NCBI GenBank assembly: GCA_037441225.1
Contig: JBBISU010000044.1
Location: forward strand, 1 to 23,787
From: JBBFMJ01 sp037441225
GTDB lineage: Bacteria > Acidobacteriota > Thermoanaerobaculia > UBA2201
Reading direction: 5' to 3'
Length of the DNA: 23,787 nt
Shown here: piece by piece, positions 1 through 6,875 of the stretch
Numbering within the stretch: the first letter of the stretch is position 1
Layout: each line of letters begins with the position of its first letter
Made by a program: the position numbers and the translations under genes
The notes under the pieces: generated by a model
Told to the model about the DNA's origin: nothing
What the model saw: the letters and a program-made list of their open reading frames with translations, nothing else
Databases searched by the model: none

Positions 1-1
1 A

Positions 2-50
2 AAATCTTTATTATTAAAAACTATTAATCAATAAAATTGAGCAACTTGGG
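2..50 (+). repeat. Left copy of 49-bp terminal inverted repeat
   Basis: These 49 bases are the exact reverse complement of 23739-23787, so the window starts and ends with the same sequence in opposite orientation. The match begins one base from the left edge and ends with GAGCAACTTGGG; beyond that the two flanks diverge. It could be a dispersed repeat or mobile-element end at which an assembly stopped, or a k-mer overlap of contig ends. No third copy was noticed inside the window. The rest of 51-220 holds no gene that I can see. Confidence 0.9.
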
Positions 51-220
51 CTAATTTTTTCTTATAATAGATAAATTCAAAGAAGCAAAAATATTGGTAG
101 GGGCTTCCTACTGTTCTACTGCTCTATATTGATTCCTTAATACCCTCAAATTAGCAAAAACTTTTAGGATTTGATTTTTTAAACTATCTTATTTTCAACT
201 GCCCTTTTTGGATTAAAATA

Positions 221-1573
221 TCAGTCAAAGACAAAACCCTTTTTAAAGACACTTAAAGCTGCCTCTACCACTTCTGGGTCATATAATTTACCCTTATTAT
301 TTTCTATTTCCTTTAAAGCATATTCAAGTCCTGGTGATATTCTGTATGGTCTATGGGAAACCATTGCTTCAATAACATCAGCTACAGCAAGTATTCTTGC
401 TTCCAATAAGATTTCATCATTTTTCAAACCGAGGGGGTAACCTGAACCATCAAGACGTTCATGGTGTTGAATTATTATCTTTGAAATTGGCCAGGAAAAT
501 TCAATTTTTTCAAGTATTTTATAACCCATTTCAGGATGAACTTTTATAAGTTTAAATTCTATTTCTGTTAAAGTGCCTGGTTTTGTTAAAATTTCAGCAG
601 GCACATATATTTTTCCAATATCGTGAATTAAACCAGTTAAATAAATTGCTTGTACTTTTTCTTCCTCTAACCCCATTTCTTCTGCAATTGCTTTTGCAAG
701 TTTACCAACTCTTCTTTCATGTCCTGCTGTATGTGGATCCCTTATCTCAATTGCTTTTGTCATTGCTTCAATTATTCCTTCAGTTGTTTTTTTTAATTTA
801 TTTACACTTTCTTTTAAATGTTCTTCAATGATTTTTCTTTCTGTTATGTCAATTAAAGCACCTTCAAGTATTTTTTGCCCTTCTTCTTCAATTATGCTTA
901 CATTTTCCAAAACCCAAATAATTTTTCCATTTTTCTTCTTTAAAGGAAGTTCATAATTCCTTAAAAAACCTTGTTCGGAAAGAGCAATTAGCAAGGCCCT
1001 TCTATCGCTTTCATCTCTATAAAATTTAAAAACAGGTGTGCCAATAATTTCACTTGCTGAGTTATAACCTAAGATAATAGCAAAAGCATCATTGCATTCT
1101 AATAAAATACCAGAAAAAGAGGATCTAAAGACCCCTGCAAGGTTTCTTTCAAACAATAGCCTATATCTTTTTGAAGATTCTTCAATCGTTTTTTCTGCCT
1201 TTTTGAATTCAGTCATATCCCTGCTGATTCCATAGATAAATTTCTTTTTTGTCTCTGGTTCTTCATAAGAAAGCAACCTTGTTTCAAGAAATAACTTTTT
1301 TCCACCAATTGTTATATAATCTTCAAAAAGAAGGTGCTTTTTGGAAGAAAAAGATTTTTTTATGTTTTCTTCAAATCTTTTTCCTTGATGAGGAAACAAT
1401 TCTTGAACACTCTTACCCAATACATCTTCCAAACTTTTTCCAAGAAATTCTAAACCTTTCTTATTGACAAAAACAACCTTAAAGTTCTCATCAATTTGAA
1501 AATAAATATCACCTGATAAGTCAGCAATTGCTTTATAAATGTTTTCCTCCTTTAATACCTTTTTAATTTTCAT
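221..1573 (-). CDS. PAS-PAS-HD-GYP cyclic-di-GMP phosphodiesterase
   Basis: Predicted cytoplasmic enzyme of 450 residues that hydrolyses the second messenger c-di-GMP under control of two sensory PAS domains. PAS1 lies at about 10-125 and PAS2 at about 135-248, the latter ending in the usual DITERK linker into a helix. The HD-GYP domain spans about 262-445 and keeps both signatures: HDIGK at 317-321 and HHERLDGSGYP at 370-380. The metal and GYP residues are therefore intact and the enzyme should be active. No transmembrane segment or receiver domain is visible, so the signal is probably intracellular (redox, gas or small ligand). It is transcribed alone from a strong promoter at 1623-1650. 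The ATG is preceded by only a weak GGAT ribosome-binding site. HD-GYP proteins commonly tune motility or surface behaviour, which would fit the chemosensory operon further along, but no direct link is visible. Confidence 0.93.
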   Translation of the reverse strand: MKIKKVLKEENIYKAIADLSGDIYFQIDENFKVVFVNKKGLEFLGKSLEDVLGKSVQELFPHQGKRFEENIKKSFSSKKHLLFEDYITIGGKKLFLETRLLSYEEPETKKKFIYGISRDMTEFKKAEKTIEESSKRYRLLFERNLAGVFRSSFSGILLECNDAFAIILGYNSASEIIGTPVFKFYRDESDRRALLIALSEQGFLRNYELPLKKKNGKIIWVLENVSIIEEEGQKILEGALIDITERKIIEEHLKESVNKLKKTTEGIIEAMTKAIEIRDPHTAGHERRVGKLAKAIAEEMGLEEEKVQAIYLTGLIHDIGKIYVPAEILTKPGTLTEIEFKLIKVHPEMGYKILEKIEFSWPISKIIIQHHERLDGSGYPLGLKNDEILLEARILAVADVIEAMVSHRPYRISPGLEYALKEIENNKGKLYDPEVVEAALSVFKKGFVFD

Positions 1574-1589
1574 TCTTTATCCAATTATT

Positions 1590-1608
1590 GATAACAGAAA
1601 GTGTTACC
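1590..1608 (-). promoter_or_regulatory. Inverted repeat in the leader of the HD-GYP gene (possible operator)
   Basis: GATAACA and TGTTACC flank a 5-base GAAAG spacer, an inverted repeat with 6 of 7 positions matching. It sits between the -10 box (1623-1628) and the start codon (1573), roughly +10 to +30 of the predicted transcript. A further TGTTAC half-site occurs at about 1673-1678, upstream of the -35. The placement suits a repressor site or a small leader hairpin. No known regulator is assigned. Confidence 0.3.
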
Positions 1609-1622
1609 ATATTATTCCTTTT

Positions 1623-1650
1623 ATTATACAACAATTTAGGTATTTGTCAA
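1623..1650 (-). promoter_or_regulatory. Sigma70-type promoter for the HD-GYP gene
   Basis: On the minus strand a perfect -35 TTGACA (1645-1650) is followed by 16 bp and a perfect -10 TATAAT (1623-1628). Transcription would begin near 1616, giving a leader of about 43 nt before the ATG at 1573. This is the best consensus promoter in the window. Confidence 0.75.
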
Positions 1651-1681
1651 GGGGAAACTTGTGTGTAAAAATGTTACAGTT

Positions 1682-2965
1682 TTATGTCCTTTTTAGATAT
1701 CTATTATAGATTATTATTCCAAATAAAGATAAAATTCCCAAAAGGCTGACAATAATCCATAGAAGAAAAACCTTTGGGGATAAATTGTTTTTTGCAGGAT
1801 TTTCTATAAATACTTTAAAAAGATAACCACCGAGGGGTGCCCCAATTATTGTTCCAATAGCAAGAGGAAGATTTGCATAACCCAAATAAAGCCCTTCTTT
1901 TCCCTTTGGGGATATAGAGCCAATATATTGATAAACCCTTGGAGAAGTTAACATTTCACCAATAGCCATTGAAGCAATAGAGATTAAAATAATCAGTCCT
2001 CCAACTGGGATACCAAAAAGGGCTGTTTTCTTTTCTATTGATATATTTAAAATTGGAGGAACCAGATTTAAAGAAATTCCTAAAATCGTTATAATTATTC
2101 CAAATATTATTGATAAAATTGCATTCAAATTTTTTGAAATTTTTGTAATTATTAGTTGGAAAGCCACTATCATAACTGGATTTACAAGGGTATACAATTC
2201 AACTGGGGAATTTTTATCTATAAACCTTAAAAATAAAGGTATTAAATTATAAATTTGAATATAAATTGCCCAAAAAAATCCAATAAATAGGAGGAAAAAT
2301 AAAAATTTTAAGTCCTTTAAAACAAGAAATAAATTTAAAATTGCTTCTTTTAATGTTTTGGGTTTCTCTTTGCTATCACTTACTGGTTCCTTATATAAAA
2401 AGATAGATGCAAGGAAAGCAAGCAAAGTAAAAGAAGTAGCTACAATTGAAAAAATTGAAGGGATTCCATATTTTATTCTAAAATTATAAGATATAATTCT
2501 TCCAATCATAGAACCAACATTTATTGTCATATAAAAAATTCCAAAAGCCAGAACAGGATTTGCGCTTCCTGTCTTTTGAACTGTTCCAGAGATACAGGGT
2601 TTAACAAAAGAGCCGCCAATTCCTATTAGTATAATACTTATTGTTATAGGTATCGTAAAATCAAAGGAAAATTTCCATAATTTTTGGACATTTCCTAAAA
2701 GAAAATAACCAAAAAATAATAAAATAAAACAGGAGATTAAACTCTTTTTAAAACCATATTTATCTGCAACTGTCCCGGATAAGGGAGGAAGAAAATATAA
2801 AAGCCCCCAGAGGATTGTACCATTCAAAAAAGTTGCCTTTACTGGATCCATTTTTAATACTTCATGTAAATAAACAACCACAAAGGAAGCAATAGCATAG
2901 TATGAAGCTCTTTCTAATAATTCTATAAAATTTGCAAACCAAAAAACCTTTGGAAAACTATTCAA
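1682..2965 (-). CDS. POT/PTR2-like MFS transporter (proton-coupled peptide transporter family)
   Basis: Very hydrophobic 427-residue inner-membrane protein with about twelve predicted transmembrane segments. Several POT (proton-dependent oligopeptide transporter) hallmarks are visible. The ExxER motif, ELLER at 15-19, is followed by YY at 22-23. An MFS loop, DKYGFKK, lies at 68-74. The glycine-rich GIGGSFVKPCISG stretch at 115-127 matches the PTR2 signature region, and NVGS lies at 149-152. The usual YYG is YYA here. The family imports di- or tripeptides with protons; the true substrate is not readable. The start is TTG, directly abutting the TAA of the upstream small gene, so the two are almost certainly co-transcribed and translationally coupled. 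The first in-frame ATG would remove the ExxER motif, which supports TTG. Confidence 0.85.
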   Translation of the reverse strand: MNSFPKVFWFANFIELLERASYYAIASFVVVYLHEVLKMDPVKATFLNGTILWGLLYFLPPLSGTVADKYGFKKSLISCFILLFFGYFLLGNVQKLWKFSFDFTIPITISIILIGIGGSFVKPCISGTVQKTGSANPVLAFGIFYMTINVGSMIGRIISYNFRIKYGIPSIFSIVATSFTLLAFLASIFLYKEPVSDSKEKPKTLKEAILNLFLVLKDLKFLFFLLFIGFFWAIYIQIYNLIPLFLRFIDKNSPVELYTLVNPVMIVAFQLIITKISKNLNAILSIIFGIIITILGISLNLVPPILNISIEKKTALFGIPVGGLIILISIASMAIGEMLTSPRVYQYIGSISPKGKEGLYLGYANLPLAIGTIIGAPLGGYLFKVFIENPAKNNLSPKVFLLWIIVSLLGILSLFGIIIYNRYLKRT

Positions 2966-3232
2966 TTATTTATTTTCCTTTTCTTCTTTTGCTTTTTTTA
3001 AAGCTTCTTTAAACTTTTCTTCTAAAAGACGGTCCCTTTCTTTTATAGATTGCATCTCTTTTTGAAAAATCTCTTCTGCTTTACTTTTTTCTTCTTTTAT
3101 CGCTTTCAATCTTTCTTCCAGGGTCTGGCTTTCCTGGATTTTTGGTTTTGAGACAAGTAAAATTGTGCCAGTTTCCTTATCTATTACTAATTCTGTTTTG
3201 CATTCAGGGCATATAATAATTATTTTTTCCAT
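2966..3232 (-). CDS. Small CxxC / charged coiled-coil protein
   Basis: Unidentified 88-residue protein. The N-terminus carries one CPEC knuckle (C8, C11) in a short beta-rich stretch that resembles half of a zinc ribbon. The second pair of cysteines needed for a complete zinc site is missing. From about residue 38 to the end it is highly charged (Glu, Lys, Arg) and should form a long helix or coiled coil. A dimer could complete a four-cysteine site; that is inference. It is the first gene of a two-gene unit with the POT-like transporter, with no gap between them. A TAAAAT -10 box lies 6 nt before the ATG. Confidence 0.7.
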   Translation of the reverse strand: MEKIIIICPECKTELVIDKETGTILLVSKPKIQESQTLEERLKAIKEEKSKAEEIFQKEMQSIKERDRLLEEKFKEALKKAKEEKENK

Positions 3233-3238
3233 AAAGTT

Positions 3239-3244
3239 ATTTTA
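3239..3244 (-). promoter_or_regulatory. Candidate -10 box, leaderless, for the 88-residue protein gene
   Basis: On the minus strand TAAAAT ends 6 nt before the ATG at 3232, so transcription would begin at or within a base or two of the start codon. No good -35 hexamer is visible 16-18 bp upstream. The call rests on the -10 and on its identical spacing to four other gene starts in this window. Confidence 0.4.
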
Positions 3245-3286
3245 ACATAGTTTATTTTTAAAAAGGAAAAATTTGTAAAAAAAAAG

Positions 3287-3292
3287 TATAAT
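3287..3292 (+). promoter_or_regulatory. -10 box directly before selB (leaderless start)
   Basis: A perfect TATAAT ends 6 nt before the selB ATG at 3299 and no Shine-Dalgarno sequence fits in between. The ATG cannot be moved downstream because the nucleotide-binding motif begins at residue 7. The mRNA is therefore predicted to be leaderless. A convincing -35 is lacking (AGGAAA at the expected distance). Confidence 0.5.
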
Positions 3293-3298
3293 ATTTTT

Positions 3299-5095
3299 AT
3301 GATAAAAGCAATAGTTGGAACTGCAGGCCATGTAGATCACGGGAAAACAGCTCTCTTGAAGGCACTTACAGGGATTGACTGTGATCGCCTGCCAGAAGAA
3401 AAGATAAGGGAAATTACAATTGACTTAGGTTTTGCCTATATGGAGTCAGAAAATGTTCAAATTGGTTTCATTGATGTGCCAGGCCATGAAAGGTTTTTAA
3501 AAAATTTGCTTTCTGGGATAAGTGGTTTTCAGTTTTTCTTATTTTGTATAGCAGCAGATGAAGGGATTAAAGCACAGACAATTGAACATATGCAAATTTT
3601 AAAGACCCTTGGATTGAATAAAGGAATAATTGCTTTAACTAAAATTGATTTAGTTGATTATGAAACAATTGAAAAAAGGAAGTTAGAAATTTTTCATCTT
3701 TTTGAAAAGGAGGGTTTTGAAAAAGTTAAAATTATCCCAGTTTCTTCCATAAAAGGGACAAATGTTGATTTATTGAAAAAAGATTTAATAAATATGATTT
3801 TAGAAGACCCCCCCATAGCAAATTTAAATCCTCCAATAATTTATCCAATTGATAGGGTATTTATTCTATCTGGAAAAGGTTTAATTGTAACTGGAACGCT
3901 TTTAAGAGGGGAAATAAAATTAAATGATGAGCTTTTTTTAAATCCAGGTATAAAAAAAATAAGGGTTAAATCAATTGAAGTCCATAAGGAAAAAAGAGAA
4001 AAAGCAATGGCTGTTGAAAGGGTTGCTTTACAAATAACAGGGGTTGAAAAGGAGGATTTAAGAAGGGGTTTAATTTTGAGTAATATTGAACTTCCTAAAA
4101 CAAAACTTATTACTATAAAGATAAATTTAATCAAAGAAGTTAAGGAAAATACGAGATTGCGCATTGCTCATCATACAGAAGAAGTTTATGGAAGATTTCA
4201 TAAAATTGATGAGAAGATTGCCCAAATCTTTCTTGAAACGCCAATAAATGCTTTAAAAGGAGATAAAGTTGTTTTAAGGAGGTTTGCACCACCAGAATTT
4301 TTTGGCTCAGGAGAAATTCTGGATATTTATCTTGAGAGAGTTAAAAAGGATGAAGAGATAAATTTAGGTAAGTCATTGAAAGAATATATAGAATTTTGGA
4401 TAAGAAGATCTGGATTAGAAGGTACAAGAAAGGACTTTTTATGGCAAAGGACTGGTTTTATTGAAAAAAATTCCTTTGAAAATATTTTAAAAGATTTAAA
4501 TTTAATTGAAATAAAAGGGATTTTATGGAGTGAGAAAAATTATAAAAAATTAAAAGAAAAAACCCTTGAAAAAGTTGAAAATTTTAAAAAGGAAAATCCA
4601 AATTACTTTTCTTTGCCATTAAGAGCTGCTTTTGATTTTTTAAAAGAAATTTATGTAGAAGAAATATTTTTAAAAATAGCAAAAGATTTTGGTTTAAAAA
4701 TTGAAAAGGGGATGATAATTTTAAAAGAAAAAGAAGAATTAAGTAAGGATTTAAATAAAATCTTGGAAGCTTTTAAAGGTTATGGTTTAATGCCTCCTGA
4801 TCTTGAAATTTTAAGCAAAGAATTAAAAATACCCTTGGATTTACTTAAAAGAAATATAAAAGATTTATTACAAAGAGGATTTTTAGTTCAGGTTTCAGTA
4901 GGATTTTATGTAGAAAAAAATGCTCTGGACAGAGCAATTGAAAAATTAAAAAAAACTGGATGGGAAAAATTTACAATTGCTGAGTTTAAAGAACTCTTTG
5001 GTTTAACAAGAAAGTGGGCAGTTCCCCTCCTTGAGTATTTTGATTCAATCCGTTTAACAATAAGAAGCAAAGAATTTAGAATTTTGAAAAAATAA
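3299..5095 (+). CDS. selB: Selenocysteine-specific translation elongation factor SelB
   Basis: GTPase that carries Sec-tRNA(Sec) to the ribosome at UGA codons marked by a SECIS hairpin. The 598-residue length is normal for bacterial SelB. The EF-Tu-like G domain shows GTAGHVDHGKT at 7-17, the SelB-typical DCDRLPEEK at 27-35, DVPGH at 59-63 and TKID at 114-117. Domains II and III follow to about 345. The rest forms the winged-helix repeats that bind SECIS, ending in the RKWAVPLLEYFD stretch typical of the last winged helix. An oddity: in the switch I motif the conserved glycine of RGIT is Glu (residue 38), while the Thr after it (T40) is kept. The gene reads divergently from the small CxxC gene. 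No selA, selD, selC or in-frame-UGA gene was seen in the window. Confidence 0.96.
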   Translation: MIKAIVGTAGHVDHGKTALLKALTGIDCDRLPEEKIREITIDLGFAYMESENVQIGFIDVPGHERFLKNLLSGISGFQFFLFCIAADEGIKAQTIEHMQILKTLGLNKGIIALTKIDLVDYETIEKRKLEIFHLFEKEGFEKVKIIPVSSIKGTNVDLLKKDLINMILEDPPIANLNPPIIYPIDRVFILSGKGLIVTGTLLRGEIKLNDELFLNPGIKKIRVKSIEVHKEKREKAMAVERVALQITGVEKEDLRRGLILSNIELPKTKLITIKINLIKEVKENTRLRIAHHTEEVYGRFHKIDEKIAQIFLETPINALKGDKVVLRRFAPPEFFGSGEILDIYLERVKKDEEINLGKSLKEYIEFWIRRSGLEGTRKDFLWQRTGFIEKNSFENILKDLNLIEIKGILWSEKNYKKLKEKTLEKVENFKKENPNYFSLPLRAAFDFLKEIYVEEIFLKIAKDFGLKIEKGMIILKEKEELSKDLNKILEAFKGYGLMPPDLEILSKELKIPLDLLKRNIKDLLQRGFLVQVSVGFYVEKNALDRAIEKLKKTGWEKFTIAEFKELFGLTRKWAVPLLEYFDSIRLTIRSKEFRILKK

Positions 5096-5113
5096 TATTT
5101 TTTATGCTATTAT
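5084..5113 (+). promoter_or_regulatory. Promoter for the Ig-like lipoprotein gene, leaderless type
   Basis: TTGAAA (5084-5089, inside the last selB codons) is followed by an 18-bp spacer and TATTAT (5108-5113), which ends 6 nt before the ATG at 5120. No Shine-Dalgarno sequence is present between the -10 and the ATG, so the transcript should start at or next to the start codon. Confidence 0.6.
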
Positions 5114-5119
5114 GAAATT

Positions 5120-6034
5120 ATGAAAAAAATCATTGCATTCTATCTTATAATTTTTTTATCTGGTTGCACTTCCATTAGTTTAAAAAAAGAAAAGGGAGAG
5201 TTTCAAACATTATCAGTTGCTATTTTTCAAACAAAAGATGATATGGTTAAAAAAAATCCAGGTCCTTATGGTGTATTATCGGAATTATTTTTTTATAAAA
5301 ATGGGAAATGGGAAAAGATAAAATCAACAATGGTTCCTGCTTATTCAATCTTAGGGATTGAAGAAGGTAAATACCTTTTAAAAGTTGAAAAATTCATCTC
5401 AAAGGAAGGGCATATTGAAAATTTAAAAGGGAAAAAAGAAAAGGTTATAAAAATAAAAAAAGGTGAAATGGCAAATTTAAATGTAGTATTAAAAGCACCA
5501 CCTCCTATTGGGTTAGTTGTAGTTGCTGTTCTTGTTGGAGTTGCTGTTATCTGGGCAATATATGAAATTTTAAAGGATGGAGATTTACCAGGTCCTCTTC
5601 CACCACCTGCTGAAATTTCTCCAATAGTTCAGGATATATTTTTTCAAATGTCAATAAACTACCCTTACTATGCTCCTTATGGGGAATATTACATTGACGA
5701 GGAACCACCAAGACTTATTGCAAACTATCCATTGCATAAAGATCCAAAAGTATTAAAAAATACACACATTTTTTTAAATTTTTCAGAACCTATTAAAAGA
5801 AATTGGGAAAAAGAAACTTTACAGGTAATTGGTGAAAAATCAGGTGATGTGAAAGGAAAAATCATTTTTAATTCTACAAATGATATAGTTGAATTTATAC
5901 CTGATAAAGAATTTGAAGGAGGAGAAAAGGTCTATGTAACTTTAAATGGGGATGAAGTTGAGGACTTATCTGGAAATGAAATGAAAGATAAAGTGACATT
6001 TTATTTTACAATAGAAGATGAAAGATACAATTAA
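5120..6034 (+). CDS. Lipoprotein with a C-terminal Ig-like (Big_5-type) domain
   Basis: A 304-residue envelope protein of unknown role. It begins with a short lipoprotein signal and the lipobox LSGC, with acylated Cys at 16. Residues 30-125 look like a beta-rich domain. A hydrophobic stretch at about 129-150 follows, then a Pro-rich linker at 157-163 and a Tyr-rich segment at 181-191. The last 110 residues begin with PPRLIANYP and contain FSEPIKRN and DLSGNEM, the pattern of the bacterial Ig-like Big_5/SbsA domain. That fold is common on cell-surface and secreted proteins as an adhesion or spacer unit. A central transmembrane-like segment in a lipoprotein is unusual and may be a buried beta-hairpin or a second membrane anchor. 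It lies 24 nt after selB but has its own promoter, so co-regulation with selB is not implied. Confidence 0.8.
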   Translation: MKKIIAFYLIIFLSGCTSISLKKEKGEFQTLSVAIFQTKDDMVKKNPGPYGVLSELFFYKNGKWEKIKSTMVPAYSILGIEEGKYLLKVEKFISKEGHIENLKGKKEKVIKIKKGEMANLNVVLKAPPPIGLVVVAVLVGVAVIWAIYEILKDGDLPGPLPPPAEISPIVQDIFFQMSINYPYYAPYGEYYIDEEPPRLIANYPLHKDPKVLKNTHIFLNFSEPIKRNWEKETLQVIGEKSGDVKGKIIFNSTNDIVEFIPDKEFEGGEKVYVTLNGDEVEDLSGNEMKDKVTFYFTIEDERYN

Positions 6035-6163
6035 AATAATTTTATATTAAACGCTTGTTATCATTTTGCTTTTATTTCATATTTTATTTTTATTTTCTGG
6101 CAATTATCGTGATGAATTAAGGAGCATCCCAGAGATTATTTGATAATTTATTCTTTTTATTTT

Positions 6164-6548
6164 ATGAATCTATTTTTCTTTAAGATATTTTTCAAAAAAT
6201 CAGAAAAGATTAAAGGAAATTTAGGACTAATATAGAATTTTCTTAAAGCGATTTTATTTGAAAAAGGTTTAATAAATAAAGGAATTGACAGAATAATGAA
6301 AAGAAAACTATCATTGTAAAGGACCAAAGATATTTGATGAAAATGGAAAAGAATTTGAGCTAAATTTTTTCAAAGATAGTTTTGAGATAAAGAGCAGTTC
6401 AGATCAAAAAATTGGGTTAAATTTTTAAAAAGTGGAAGAAATTACAAATAGAGAATTAAAATAGATTGAATTATTAAAATTTATTTATATCTTTAATAGG
6501 GAATTTTGCAGACCTATGCCAGTTTATGCTATTTTTTTTATAAAATAA
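6164..6548 (+). pseudogene. Decayed unidentified gene
   Basis: Within the 840-bp gene-free stretch 6035-6875, a protein-like reading starts with ATG at 6164 and runs in one frame to TAA at 6317, interrupted by TAG at 6233. It continues in the next frame from about 6300 (YHCKGPKIFDENGKEFEL and following) to TAA at 6546, interrupted by TAA at 6426 and TAG at 6462. The joined translation has normal charged composition and looks like a small protein broken by one frameshift and three stops. I do not recognise the family. Further short coding-like pieces (such as NNPKYEIREKIFSNAWVC) lie to about 6650, then nothing clear until the amrS promoter. Confidence 0.4.
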
Positions 6549-6840
6549 TACTAAAAAATTTTTCCAATTTTAAAATTAAAAGTTCAAATAATAATCCAAA
6601 ATATGAAATAAGGGAGAAAATTTTTAGTAATGCTTGGGTATGCTAAAAACTTTATTCTTTTCTAAATTGTAAACTTTTTTTAATAAAAGGATTTAAGAAA
6701 TAAAATTAAAACAATTGAATAATTATTTAATCTTTTTCAAAGGACTTGTTTGCCATATAAGCATATTCTCTTCTATTTCCTATTTTGATAATATTTTTAC
6801 TAAAAAAGACATAAGTAATATTATGAAATTATGCAATTGT

Positions 6841-6869
6841 TTGAAAAAAAGTTGGAAATTTATTAAAAT
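6841..6869 (+). promoter_or_regulatory. Promoter for amrS, leaderless type
   Basis: TTGAAA (6841-6846), a 17-bp spacer and TAAAAT (6864-6869), ending 6 nt before the ATG at 6876. This is the same arrangement as before the lipoprotein (5120) and sulfatase-like (21926) genes. It favours 6876 as a leaderless start. Confidence 0.6.
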
Positions 6870-6875
6870 CAAAAT

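Noticed and set aside
98..112. Small GTAGG/CCTAC hairpin near the left end
   Set aside because: A 5-bp stem with no T-tract and no adjacent gene end within 100 bp; it is probably incidental.
6035..6875. tRNA-Sec (selC) or another RNA gene in the long gap near selB
   Set aside because: No cloverleaf or GGTTCGA-type T-arm sequence was found, and the region is too AT-rich and unstructured.
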